Origin: Leptobrachium leishanense
Taxonomy: Eukaryota; Chordata; Amphibia; Anura; Megophryidae
NCBI GenBank assembly: GCA_009667805.1
Contig: CM019066.1
Coordinates: 5,456,001 to 5,520,000, forward strand
DNA: 64,000 nucleotides
Direction of reading: 5' to 3'
Made by a program: the position numbers and the translations under genes. This document shows positions 1 through 11,000 of this stretch, piece after piece (position 1 is the first letter of the stretch; each line of letters opens with the position of its first letter). The notes below the pieces were generated by a model. That model was given only the letters and a program-made list of their open reading frames with translations, was not told the DNA's origin and ran no database searches.

Positions 1-1048
1 GAAATGTTTATGAATCCCATTGGCTTCAATGTTAAAAATATTCCCGTTTTATTTCAGTATCTAATAAACCGTTTATTATTATATCCTGCAGTAAAGAGTC
101 TCTTTATTTTTAGATTTTTTAGGATCTTTTAACCCCTTAACGCCGCAGGACGTACCATTACGTCCAGCATTAGGCGAACTTTAACGCCACAGGACGTATT
201 GGTATGTCCACGGCATCTGCAACCCCCTCCGGCCATACTCACCTCCTCCGGTCTCTCCCTCGCTGCTCTGACTCCCGTGGAGTCAGATCGGCGGGTTTTA
301 CTCCTCCCAGCGCACTGACGTCATCGCGCCTGAAGGGGAGGGGGGGATCCTTTGGATCCCTCTATATCCCCATTGCCGGGGACTAGGAGGCTGGGGCCAG
401 CATTGCTGGAAAGGTCACAGCCTGACCTTTCCAGTGATGTAGGGGTTAACCCCGTAGTTGCCAGGTCGTGGCCTGGCACCAATCAGTGCACGAACGTGGC
501 CTTTTTCTGGTGGGGGCCGCCATCTTGGATGGCAGCCCCACCTCTGGGTCCCCCCTGCGTCAACTGACTCATCGCGCCATGACCACATATGACCGCAAAG
601 GCTCGGATAATAAAATTAAAAAAAAAATACTTTACACACTGTGGATGATTAAAATTTTATTGAAAATTCACGTTTACTTTTTTTTATTTTTTTGTTATAG
701 CATTTTGGCAGGGCATGACATATACATATAATTATGATATATTATTAATCTGCCGAGTCTGCCGGAAAGAACAATATATAATTTGTCTGGGTGGTATAAT
801 AATACGTGACTTAAAACCATGTTTAAAACGGTCAAAATGAGCTTGGCAAACTTCTACTTCCGAAACAGCGCCGAAGTTGTAAAATTGCTCCCGTCCTTAA
901 GGGGTTAAGCATTTTTTGGAATTTTTTTGAAAACTTTTTTTCTCGAACTTTCCGCGAACGTCCCTGAAAAGTTCGAACTTCGCAAACTTTCGAACAGCCG
1001 ATGTTCGAATCGAACTTCGAACTGATTCGAACAGGCAGCCCATCCATA
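1..1048. mobile_element. hAT-like element, right end (TAGGGATGAGC family), cut by window start
   Basis: Ends in a degraded copy of the terminus seen intact at 14889-16404 and 30725-33778, preceded by the same run of GTTCGAA-type motifs (930-1035). Bases 1-128 are an internal module (GGCTTCAATGTTAAAAATAT...CTGCAGTAAAGAGTCTC) that recurs about ten times in the window. Interrupted by a piggyBac-type element at 133-904. No coding capacity seen. Superfamily is inferred from the intact relatives with 8-bp duplications. Confidence 0.7.
133..904. mobile_element. piggyBac-type non-autonomous element, short subfamily
   Basis: Flanked by TTAA at 129-132 and 905-908; ends are CCCCTTAACG and its inverted partner CTTAAGGGG. 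Removing it restores a site like the uninterrupted TTTTAAGCATTTTT at 42967-42980. Its right subterminal part (about 700-840: CAGGGCATGACATATACATA, then GTCTGCCGGAAAGAAC) is shared with the copies at 1341, 29802 and 42997, placing it in the same family. The small open frames inside are not recognisable proteins. Confidence 0.82.
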
Positions 1049-1182
1049 ATCAAGATATCTCAGGCTTCAAAGGCACCATCCGGTGCCTCGATATCGCGAT
1101 CTCTCTATCTGCAGCGCTCCAGCCCAAAAGCAAATGAAATTAGTTTGCAGCAAACCCCGAGGGAAACACCCTTGTATGCAAT
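1049..1182 (+). repeat. Dispersed repeat fragment (GCTTCAAAGGCACCATCCGG family)
   Basis: Contains GATATCTCAGGCTTCAAAGG...ATCCGGTGCC followed by AAAAGCAAATGAAATT; the same order occurs at 4228-4428 and in diverged form at 10810-10990 and 54840-55000. Class unknown. Confidence 0.5.
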
Positions 1183-1340
1183 AGGAAAAAATAGGAGGTT
1201 GCTATACCAGCCAGCCAGAGGTAATAGGGGTACCAATTAAAACTTAACTTTTAATAGTATATAACAAAATCAACCTAACACACATAAGAGACATAAAGAC
1301 GGAGTGTCTAATTGGGTATGCTAACACTCCCATGTATTAA

Positions 1341-2554
1341 CCCTTTCACTGCGGAGGACACGCTCCGCGCGTCCACCCGCAGGTAGGGTTCCATGCGGAG
1401 GACGCGCTGAGTGCGTCCTCCCTTTGCGGCCAGCGATCGGGTGGATTCCGGCCGATCACTGTGCCCCCCCGGTGCGGTCTGATATCCTCGATGTCAGCCC
1501 AACACCCGGAACCGCCGCCGGCACAATTAGATGTCATTGCGGTGGCGCGATGACATCTAATTCAGGCGCCCCCCCCGCATGTGCGGAGGAGGCGCCTGAA
1601 AGGGAGGGGGAGGTCCTTTGGACCTCTCTCCCTCCCGATCGCCGGGGTGCAGAGGGTTAATCCAGGCACCGTTTGGAAGGGCACAGTCTACCCTTCCTAA
1701 CGGTACCTGGCATTAACCCCATGGGGGCCGGATCACGAATCGGCGCCGAAAAGCGCCGGTTCGTGATCCTTTCCCGGAGCCTCCGGGAACTCCCCCTGAG
1801 GACTGGCGTCATCGTGCATAGCACGATGACGCCAGTCCTGGAGTTAACTTCTAACTGCCACCAATGGTGGAGATAGGGGGTTCATTGGAACCCCTATCTC
1901 CCGATCCGTGGCAGCTAGGGGTTAATTTTTTGTACTGTTGGATCGGCCAGAGCATGGCCGTTCCAACGATACCAAACATGATCATGAAAAAGTTTTTTAA
2001 AAAAATAAAAATTAAAAATAAAAAGAAAAAGAAAAAAATATTTTTAAAAAAAAGAAAAAAAAAATTGTTTATTTTTTTAATCTTTTTTTTGGTTTGTTAA
2101 TGCAGCAATATTGTTCCCATTTCAATTATAATGTGAACAATGATGCTGCACTAACGATTTTTGTATGCGGTGCATTTGTTAAAAATCGCGTAATTTTCCC
2201 CAAAAAAAAATGTAACGAGACCCCATTTCTAATTTTTTTAACAAGCGCACCCCATACAAAATATAACTGCAATTGCTCGCATGTTAAAATGTGAAAAAAA
2301 AAACACTTTACACATTGTAAATTATTGAAAATTTATATTTTATTGCATTTTTTGTTATAATATACAAACAGGTCATGACGTATACATATAATAATGACAT
2401 ATTATGAATCTGCACAGTCTGCCGGAAAGAACGATATATAATATGTCTGGGTCATATACTAAAATAAGCCTTCAAAACACGTTTAAACAAGATGAGCGAA
2501 ACAGGTAAAAATGAGCTCAGCACAGAGGCGTGAAACGCCTCAGCAGCGAAAGGG
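1341..2554. mobile_element. piggyBac-type non-autonomous element, 1.2-kb subfamily
   Basis: TTAA at 1337-1340 and 2555-2558. Termini CCCTTTCACTGCGGAGG and CCTCAGCAGCGAAAGGG form a short inverted repeat. The uninterrupted partner arm of the surrounding foldback element (3150-3175, reverse strand) shows the empty site with a single TTAA, confirming the duplication. GC-rich 5' two thirds, then an A-rich stretch (1980-2090) and the conserved subterminal block at 2375-2520. The small reading frames are not a transposase. Confidence 0.9.
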
Positions 2555-3249
2555 TTAAATAATGAGAGGTATAGGACTTTGCAGAATTAAAGGGAAATCC
2601 AAAATCGTAATGTCAATAAACTGATACCACGATGTCCTCGTACCAAACAATTAACGCCTGGCGTCCTTTACTCGAGGGACCCCCTTATATAAACACCTCC
2701 TAAGATAGGGAGCATTCCACTCTTGAAAAAGCTGTTTTGACAGCGAAACGCGTCGAGCATTTATGTCTTGGTTATTTTAATCTGGATATGTCTTTTGGTA
2801 CAAGTGCCGTCCATATTCTGGACTTGTGTGGTTGTTTCCTTCAATAGTCAGCTGGGTAACGCAAGCAGCACGAACCGCTGAGGTTAGCATAGGGTTGCAT
2901 CGATGCGTGAGAATTTAATCTCTCTCTTTCCTATATACCCTCTGCTACCTCTATTCTTATTACTATAATGATGATAGAATTGTGCCTTACCCCCACGTCT
3001 ATATACTAATTGAAGGCTTCAATTCCCCCATTGGGTTACTGCTAGCAATACCTCAGTTGCCAATTGCCGATTACGAGGACATCTCAGTATCCGTTTATTA
3101 ACATTAGGTTTTTGGATTTCCCTTTAATTCTGCGAAGTCCAATACCTCTCATTATTTAATACATGGGAGTGTTAGCATACCCAATTAGGCACTCAGTCTT
3201 TATGTCTCTTTTATGTGTGTGTTAGGTTGATTTTGTTGTATACTATTAA

Positions 3250-4125
3250 GGCTGGGGTCAGACGAGCGCAGTGTTAACGTCCGTGTTGCCGCACATAAGG
3301 CTAGGGTCAGACTAATGCATTTTTCACGTTGTCCGTGAAAAAGTGCGTTCGAACGAATGGACGTATTTTTTCACGGAATACGCAATAGCGGTCATACGAT
3401 GCGCAGTTCATCCGTGATTTTGTACGGATCATCAATAAAACGCTTTTTGTGTCTGGACGTTATGTTGGCTGGTCATTAGCAGCGTCTGACGTCTCCTAAT
3501 CACGCACACCCGCCGCTAGCGGACGCAGCGCACTCTGTACGTCAGTACTAGTGGTTTCACGTTCTCGAAAAAATGCGTTTGTTTGCCGCTTGCGTTGCGC
3601 GGCCGCACTTTTGTGCTACCGTACTTCGTATATTGGCCGTCATTGCCCGGCATCTGCTGCTAGCACGGCTGTGATTATGTGCGCCTGCACGCGCGTTCGC
3701 ACTGCCCCAGTCTGACCCTAGCCTAAGTACGTCCGTGATAGCATACAATTGTGTTAAATGGAGCCCCACACACGAAGTACGTCCGCACAGAAGTGCGGGG
3801 GCTGACGGACGCTGAAAACGGACGCAGGTTAGGCAAGAACGTAATACTGCTAGAACGGACGTGCGGAGTGCGCCACGTCTGCAACGTCCGTGTAGCTTTC
3901 TGTGTGAGTGATGGAACAAGGTCAGACGGACTGCATTTATACGTCCAGCATTTTTGACGGACAGAATGTTTTTTCATTGTAATTTATTTTCCCTGCTACA
4001 TCAGTCAAAAAATACGTCAGTGAAAAAAACGGACTGTGTGGGCAATACCTTGTCGTCAGTCAGTAAGTACGTCCGTAATGCACGGACGCACAGTCCGTAC
4101 AAAATGCGCTCGTCTGACCCTAGCC
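3250..4125. mobile_element. MITE B (GGCTGGGGTCAGAC ends), host of a nested MITE
   Basis: TAA at 3247-3249 and 4126-4128; ends GGCTGGGGTCAGACGAGCG and CGCTCGTCTGACCCTAGCC. The element consists of 3250-3298 and 3724-4125, matching the copy at 46101-46496 in reverse. The left arm of the foldback element near 1240-1255 shows the empty site. Ends resemble MITE A but the interior differs, so it is a sister family. Confidence 0.85.
3299..3723 (+). mobile_element. MITE A copy 1, nested inside MITE B
   Basis: 425 bp, ends GGCTAGGGTCAGACTAATGC and GTCTGACCCTAGCC, with TAA on both sides (3296-3298, 3724-3726). Interior holds CAATAAAACGCTTTTTG and GACGTCTCCTAATCACGCAC, as in the other MITE A copies. A 3-bp TTA/TAA duplication fits PIF/Harbinger-type transposition; that assignment is inference. 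Confidence 0.9.
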
Positions 4126-4227
4126 TAAAAGTTAAGTTTTAATTGGTACCCCTATTACCTCTGGCTGGCTGGTATACCAACCTCCTATTTTTTCCTACAA
4201 GTCCACTTGTGACTGAATTTCCTTATA

Positions 4228-4428
4228 TTAACCCCATTCACTACCGATATCGAGATATCCCGGGCTTCAAAGGCATCATCCGGTGCCCTGATATCAAGAT
4301 ATTTCGATGTGCTGATCTGCAGCTCAAAAGCAAATTAAATTTGTTTGCTGTAAACAAATTTCGTTTGCATTTGGCCTGCAGAAGGTACCCCCGAAGTTTT
4401 AGCCCTGTGGGCATAATGCCCAAAGAAC
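4228..4428 (+). repeat. Dispersed repeat fragment (GCTTCAAAGGCATCATCCGG family)
   Basis: Same-orientation relative of 1049-1182, extending further: AAGCAAATTAAATTTGTTTG then AAGTTTTAGCCCTGTGGGC. Interrupted on its right by a MITE at 4432. Class unknown. Confidence 0.5.
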
Positions 4429-4431
4429 TAA

Positions 4432-4858
4432 GGCTAGGGTCAGACGAAAGCATTTTTCCCCGCGAACGTGAAAAAGTGCGTCCGAACGCATTGACGTATT
4501 TTTTCACGGAATGCGCAAAAACGATCAGACGACGCGCATTTTCGGGCGTGATTTTGTACAGATCGTCAATAAAACTCTTTTTGCGTCTGAACGTTATATA
4601 GGCTGGACATTAGCAGTGTCTGACATCTCCTAATCACGCACACACGCCGCTATGCCGCAGCTGCGCACTCAGTACGTCAGTACTAGCGGTTCAGCGTTCT
4701 CAAAAAAATGCGTTCAAATTCCACATGCGTTGCACAACCGGACTTTTGTGCGGCCGTACATCGTATATTGGCCGTCATTGCCCGTCATCTGCTGCTAGTG
4801 CGGCCGTAATTATGTGCGCCAGAACGCACGTTAAAAGTGCGCTGGTCTGACCCCAGCC
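4432..4858 (+). mobile_element. MITE A copy 2
   Basis: 427 bp; TAA at 4429-4431 and 4859-4861 flank the ends GGCTAGGGTCAGACGAAAGC and GGTCTGACCCCAGCC. Non-coding. Confidence 0.9.
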
Positions 4859-4861
4859 TAA

Positions 4862-5530
4862 AACTGTAAAATCAGCTGCTCAAAGCTCTGAAATCACAGG
4901 CTTTAAGCAGCTGTCAGCAGCAGATGCAGGGGAAAAAAAGAAGAAAATAGACAAGACACTCAAACCTGTAACTCCGTTTGGCAGTAGATGGCGCCACCTA
5001 CTGACCAAAAATAGGTTATTTACAGTAAGGAATACAAAGGGTATAAACTGAAATATTTCTTACTTTATAATTAGCTAAAAATGATTTTAGAAAAACCACT
5101 GGTTTCTGACAATTTTTTTTTGGAAAATCACTTGTTACTGAAGGGGTTAACAGCCATAAACCATCAAAAAGGTAACTTAATTGCCTTAAGATTCCCAAGA
5201 CAGAGTTGATGCAGTTAATTATTTAAAGTTGTGAGCGCAAATCAGATTATTTACAATTACATTCTAAAACTTTGTCACTTCACCGTGGAGACTGCAAGAA
5301 TTTCTTACGGCAGAGTTATTAGTGTTGGGTTATTATGCTCTCTTCTCTGAATGTACAGGAAATAATAAAATAGATCCCTTTGTGCTACTCTTCAGAAACA
5401 TTTCTATAAATATGCTTGCAAACTGCAATCTGTTCCAGAGAGAATTAGATAGAATTCTATTTATACTAGAGGAGTGGGTATTATCATGTCTGCTTCACAG
5501 AAAAGAGATTCATATCAGAGTTCAGAGTTT
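4862..5530. other. Intergenic, includes right end of a TTAA-target MITE
   Basis: Holds CTGGTTTCTGACAATTT...CTTGTTACTGAAGGGGTTAA ending at 5150, the same right terminus as at 16985-17062, 56031-56111 and 59340-59408, read as a piggyBac-like MITE whose left end is not recognised here. The remainder is AT-rich with no gene. Confidence 0.5.
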
Positions 5531-5719
5531 AATTGGTGACCTTTAAAGTTAAAATGCCACTTTTTTTGGGCATTCGGTTGTTTGATACTTGTTTCCCTCT
5601 TTACTTTATGGTAATTTCGGACCGTTTCCGTGTCAATTCGTTGCGTTTTGGATCGATTCGGGATTTCGGATCGATTCGTTTTCCGATTTCATGGGTTATT
5701 TCGTTTTTCGGATCACTTA

Positions 5720-5901
5720 CAGGTCTATTCAAAGAAAGGTGAACCTCAGGAGAATGACTGAAGAGGTGAAAATTCTAGGTCAAAATAGCCAAACCAGAAA
5801 AATTCTTCCATTTATCTCTCTTTCCAAATCGGCTATTTGGTCTAGATTGTTCTCTTCTCCTGCCAATTCTCCTGTTTTTCACCTTTCTCTGAATAACCCT
5901 G
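5720..5901. mobile_element. MITE P copy 1, minimal 182-bp palindromic form
   Basis: Left end CAGGTCTATTCAAAGAAAGG, right end CCTTTCTCTGAATAACCCTG; the inverted ends continue for about 45 bp into the interior. TTA at 5717-5719 and 5902-5904. This is the shortest member of the CAGGGTTATTCA family and fixes its target duplication at 3 bp. Confidence 0.87.
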
Positions 5902-6072
5902 TTAGGTTTTTTTTCACGTCTTTTATTGGTTATTTCGGAATGGGAAACAGATTACTACCAATAAAATGAAAGTCTCTTTACTTCTTTATTTTTTAGCCAT
6001 TTTTCGGGATTTTTTTGGTGAAATTTTAGGTTTCTTAACTTTTTTAAAGAAACAAGGCTTTTTTCTCCATAG

Positions 6073-8530
6073 GTTTCAATGCAGCATATGAATACACACA
6101 CTGCTGAGAAGCACCTCTCTGCAGAATAATTAATGCAGCATATGAATCCGCACACTGCTGGGAAGCACCTCTCTGCGGTATAATTAATGCAGCATATGAA
6201 TCCGCACACTGCTGGGAAGCACCTCTCTGTGGTATAATTGATGCCGCATATGAATCCACACACTGCTGGGAAGCACCTCTCTGCAGTATAATTAATGCAG
6301 CATATGAATCCACACACTGCAGGGAAGCGCCTCTCTGCAGTATAATTAATGCAGCATATGAATCCACACACTGCTGGGAAGCGCCTCTCTGCGGTATAAT
6401 TAATGCAGCATATGAATCCACACACTGCTGGGAAGCGCCTCTCTGCAGTATAATTAATGCAGCATATGAATCCACACACTGCTGGGAAGCACCTCTCTGC
6501 AGTACATTTAATGCAGCAAATGAATCCACACACTGCTGGGAAGCGCCTCTCTGCAGTATAATTAATGCAGCATATGAATCCACACACTGCTGGGAAGCGC
6601 CTCTCTGCAGTATAATTAATGCAGCATATGAATACACACACTGCTGGGAAGCACCTCTCTGCAGTATAATTAATGCAGCATATGAATCCGCACACTGCTG
6701 GGAAGCACCTCTCTGCAGTACATTTAATGCAGCAAATGAATCCACACACTGCTGGGAAGCACCTCTCTGCAGTATAATTAATGCAGCATATGAATCCACA
6801 CACTGCTGGGAAGCACCTCTCTGCAGTATAATTAATGCAGCATATGAATACGCACACTGCTGGGAAGCACCTCTCTGCAGTATAATTAATGCAGCATATG
6901 AATCCGCACACTGCTGGGAAGCACCTCTCTGCAGTATAATTAATGCAGCATATGAATCCACACACTGCTGGGAAGCGCCTCTCTGCGGTATAATTAATGC
7001 AGCATATGAATACACACACTGCTGGGAAGCACCTCTCTGCAGTATAATTAATGCAGCATATGAATCCGCACACTGCTGGGAAGCACCTCTCTGCAGTACA
7101 TTTAATGCAGCAAATGAATCCACACACTGCTGGGAAGCACCTCTCTGCAGTATAATTAATGCAGCATGTGAATCCACACACTGCTGGGAAGCACCTCTCT
7201 GCAGTATAATTAATGCAGCATATGAATACGCACACTGCTGGGAAGCACCTCTCTGCGGTATAATTAATGCAGCATATGAATCCACACACTGCTGGGAAGA
7301 AGCGCCTCTCAGCAGTGTGCGGATTCATATGCTGCATTAATTATACTGCAGAGAGGCGCTTCCCAGCAGTGTGTGGATTCATATGCTGCACTAATTATAC
7401 CGCAGAGAGGTGCTTCCCAGCAGTGCGTGGATTCATATGCTGCATTAATTATACTGTAGAGAGGTGCTTCCCCGCAGTGTGTGGATTCATATGCTGCATT
7501 AATTATACTGCAGAGAGGTGCTTCCCCGCAGTGTGTGGATTCATATGCTGCATTAATTATACTGCAGAGAGGTGCTTCCCCGCAGTGTGTGGATTCATAT
7601 GCTGCATTAATTATACTGCAGAGAGGTGCTTCCCAGCAGTGTGTGGATTCATATGCTGCATTAATTATACTGTAGAGAGGCGCTTCCCAGCAGTGTGTGG
7701 ATTCATATGCTGCATTAATTATACTGTAGAGAGGTGCTTCCCAGCAGTGTGTGGATTCATATGCTGCATTAATTATACTGCAGAGAGGTGCTTCCCAGCA
7801 GTGTGTGGATTCATATGCTGCATTAATTATACTGTAGAGAGACGCTTCCCAGCAGTGTGTGGATTCATATGCTGCATTCATTATACTGCAGAGAGGTGCT
7901 TCCCAGCAGTGTGTGGATTCATATGCTGCATTAATTATACTGCAGAGAGGCGCTTCCCAGCAGTGTGTGGATTCATATGCTGCATTAATTATACTGCAGA
8001 GAGGCGCTTCCCAGCAGTGTGTGGATTCATATGCTGTATTAATTATACTGTGCAGAGAGGTGCTTCCCAGCAGTGTGTGGATTCATATGCTGCATTAATT
8101 ATACTGCAGAGAGGTGCTTCCCAGCAGTGTGTGGATTCATATGCTGCATTAATTATACTGCAGAGAGGTGCTTCCCAGCAGTGTGTGGATTCATATGCTG
8201 CATCAATTATACTGCAGAGAGGCGCTTCCCAGCAGTGTGTGGATTCATATGCTGCATCAATTATACCGCAGAGAGGTGCTTCCCAGCAGTGTGTGGATTC
8301 ATATGCTGCATTAATTATACCGCAGAGAGGTGCTTCCCAGCAGTGTGTGGATTCATATGCTGCATTAATTATACCGCAGAGAGGTGCTTCCCAGCAGTGT
8401 GTGGATTCATATGCTGCATTAATTATACCGCAGAGAGGCGCTTCCCAGCAGTGTGTGTATTCATATGCTGCATTAATTATACCGCAGAGAGGCGCTTCCC
8501 AGCAGTGTGTGTATTCATATGCTGCATTAT
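6073..8530. repeat. 54-bp satellite arranged as one giant inverted repeat
   Basis: About 22.7 units of ATGCAGCATATGAATCCACA...CACTGCTGGGAAG...CTCTCTGCAGTATAATTA run in one orientation from 6079 to about 7294, then about 22.6 units in the opposite orientation from 7310 to 8528, around a 15-bp spacer centred near 7302. Unit length 54 = 18 codons and there are no stops in several frames, so open frames of 413, 421 and 460 codons appear on both strands. They are repeat artefacts, not genes. Variants are interspersed, e.g. units with CATTTAATGCAGCAAATG at 6504, 6720 and 7098. Flanks (5530-5715, 8530-8660) carry TTTCGGATC/TTTGGATC motifs, so the array may sit within a larger element. Confidence 0.97.
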
Positions 8531-8790
8531 AATTATTTTTGGATCATTTGGGTTCGTTTTAGATCATTTCGTTCTGGTTTTTTAGTTTCATATAATCTGG
8601 TTCCATTTTTGTTTTTCATTTTAGATAATTTTGTTCAGTTTTTTTTTTCCGTTTTTGATAATTTCGTACTGTTATTTTTGCGCTCTGATGTATACACCAT
8701 TCCATAAAAAGTAGGCATGACTTGTAGTAGAATGGCAAAAAAGTCCTTCTGTTACAATCTGAAAACTGTTTCTGAACTCAAGTTGTCTTA

Positions 8791-9215
8791 GGCTAGGGTC
8801 AGACTGAGGCAGTGCGAACGCGCGTGCAGCCGCACTTAATCACGGCCGCACTAGCAGCAGATGCCGGGCAATGACGGCCAATATACGAAGTACGGTCGCA
8901 CAAAAGTCCGGCTGCGCAACGCAAGTGGAAAATGAACGCATTTTTTCGAGAACGTGAAACCGCAGGTACTGACGTACAGAGTGCGCTGCGTCTGCTAGCG
9001 GCGTGTGTGTGTGATTAGGAGACGTCAGACGCTGCTAATGTCCGGCCAACATAACGTCCAGACGCAAAAAGAGTTTTATTGATGATCCGTACAAAATCAC
9101 GGACGAAAATGCGCATCGTATGACCACTATCGCGTATTCCGTGAAAAAATTCGTCCATTCGTTCGAACGCACTTTTTCACAGACAACATAAAAATGCGTT
9201 CGTCTGACCCTAGCC
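8791..9215 (-). mobile_element. MITE A copy 3
   Basis: 425 bp between TTA at 8788-8790 and TTA at 9216-9218: a perfect 3-bp duplication. Inverted relative to copy 1. Confidence 0.92.
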
Positions 9216-9218
9216 TTA

Positions 9219-9616
9219 TTGTTTTATTTTTTTTCGTCTTTTTTTAAGTCTTGTTATCCGACCGCCGCACACATCCATGTCAAATACATCTTAATATTTA
9301 TGACATACAGTACATTAAGTGATGCCTTCTGAAAAATGTAAAATCAATACCTTTCAGACCGCCGTGCAAGCATACTTTCAATAACTTTCTTTCAGCTGAA
9401 TCAGTTATTGCTCCTGACTTTGATCTTGACACCATGAAACACAATATCCCAGAATTTGTGTAGGATCAGTACGGGGGGGGGGGGGGGGGTCACAGCTTAT
9501 TGAAGCTTCTCACCTAAACCCTGTCAGCAATTTAATGGCAGAATGGCATCTCAGGCTCCTCTGTTCTTATCAGTATAGCACAACTAAAGAAGGCACGAAA
9601 ACAAAAAATTATCTCA
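9219..9616. other. AT-rich unique sequence with a poly-G tract
   Basis: No repeat family recognised except a run of 17 G at 9473-9489. No gene seen. Confidence 0.5.
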
Positions 9617-9620
9617 TTAA

Positions 9621-9912
9621 CACCTTACTGCCACAAGTGTGCTATGCTGTCCCGATGACAGGTGGGCCTGAACGTTGGGGGTGGCATAGCATACCCCATA
9701 GCTCTCCAGTAACGCCTCTGGCCCACCTCCCTTGCTGGTGGCCGATCGCCATCATTGGCTGCAGCTCAGGCAGCCCCACCTGCAGCCATTGATGGCGATC
9801 GGCTACTAGCAAGGAAGGTGAGCGGGAGGCTTTGTCGGAGAGTAGCGGGGGCGTGCTAAGCTGCCCCACGGAGTTCAGGTTAGCCTCCACGCGCTGCACC
9901 ATCGTTAAGGGG
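9621..9912. mobile_element. TTAA-flanked MITE (piggyBac-like)
   Basis: TTAA at 9617-9620 and 9913-9916. Interior is a GC-rich imperfect hairpin: GCCGATCGCCATCATTGGCT near 9740 pairs with AGCCATTGATGGCGATCGGC near 9783. The ends are only weakly inverted, so the superfamily rests mainly on TTAA. Confidence 0.6.
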
Positions 9913-9916
9913 TTAA

Positions 9917-10809
9917 AGTCTATGGAGTTGGTAGGTTTACAACAGCTCTGGTTAAGCTTACACCAGGGTTGGAATAGAGCCCAATGCTAGAGAAGAACTA
10001 CATAATGTTTTGGCGTGTTGTACACAAAATGCAGGTGTAGAGAAGGATACTTTGTGTTTATTACGTTATTACGGCAGGTGGTGCCTTATTTTGGCCAGGC
10101 TGTGTATAATTCTAAAAATATATAACCCACTTGCAATACTCAGAGCAAAATCATTATTTTCTTTAGTGGCGTATGAGGATAATCTGTCTTTCTTGTACTG
10201 TAGTGTTTTTAATGGCGAGTTTGGCTGAATTCTCTGTATCACGACATGTTCCATTTGTCTCCTCTGTTATTTTTTTTGTAAAGGATCACTAGAAAAACAA
10301 GTGGAATTGGTTGATTCAATTATATTTTGTCTCCATCCTTTTATGACCCAGTTTTAACTTGTCAGCAGAATGTTTCAGCTTTCTACGTTAAAAAAAAAAA
10401 GAATAATATATCCACGCACATTAAAAAATTGCATCTTTATTGTTTGTCAACTCTGTGTTGCCTCCCAGGCATTTTTATAGTTTCCTAATTGAGGCTGCGT
10501 AAATGATTTCAGATATTTTATTCTCCCGGGAAATAATTAGTCCTTAATTCCTAGTTACTTTGTCTCCGCAAGTGATAAGGAATCGTCAATATTTTTGGCT
10601 AAGATCTTTCTATTTTTTTTATATCGAAGTTCTGTGTTGGTGATTTAATAGAAAATGGGGGGGGGGAGAGATCGAAAGGAAGAAACCAAGGCAATTTGTT
10701 ACCTAAACCGAAGGCTAATTCTAAGTCGAGCATTATTGATTGTGTGAAGCAAGGTAATAGCCACCGTGTCTCACCTACAAAATTGTTACTACTTCTCCCC
10801 TCCAATACC
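9917..10809. other. AT-rich unique sequence, no gene
   Basis: No recognised repeat. The part around 10440-10580 (GGCTGCGTAAATGATTTCAG, GGAAATAATTAGTCCTTAAT) has the look of a slowly evolving non-coding segment, but that is only an impression. Confidence 0.4.
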
Positions 10810-11000
10810 AAGATTGACTATACTCAATCTACAAGGCACCTGCTGGTGCCCTGATATCAAGTATACTCAATGCGGGCAAGTACTGGAGCAATGCAAAGGA
10901 ATTCATTTTTTGCAAACAAACTTCATTTGTAAATAGGTCCGGAATGTTCCCCCCAAATTTTAGCACCTCGTGCACAATATCCAAGGTGCCAAATCAGTTT
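10810..11000 (+). repeat. Dispersed repeat fragment
   Basis: GGCACCTGCTGGTGCCCTGA, GGAGCAATGCAAAGGAATTC and CAAATTTTAGCACC recur in the same order at 54850-54975, with partial similarity to 4260-4410. Class unknown. Confidence 0.45.

Larger units (their letters stand above)
1183..4197. mobile_element. Foldback (long inverted repeat) element, interrupted twice
   Basis: The left arm (1183-1336 plus 2559-2650) is the reverse complement of the right arm (about 3060-3249 plus 4126-4197): for example ATAATGAGAGGTATAGGACT pairs with CCAATACCTCTCATTAT, and the arm ends read ATAGGAAAAAATAGGAGG versus CCTCCTATTTTTTCCTA. The left arm is split by a piggyBac-type element (1341-2554) and the right arm by a MITE (3250-4125). 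The central unique part (2650-3060) contains a GACAGCGAAACGCGTCGAG motif. No transposase seen. Confidence 0.75.

Noticed and set aside
4143..4601. 152-codon frame as a gene
   Set aside because: It spans a foldback arm, a dispersed repeat and a MITE; the same MITE frame recurs in other copies only because the repeat does.
5955..7337. 460-codon open frame on the minus strand as a repeat-protein gene
   Set aside because: It is the 54-bp satellite; equally long frames exist in other phases and on the opposite strand, and no splice or domain evidence supports a gene.
6073..8530. CRISPR array
   Set aside because: Repeats are contiguous with no variable spacers, and the DNA is vertebrate.
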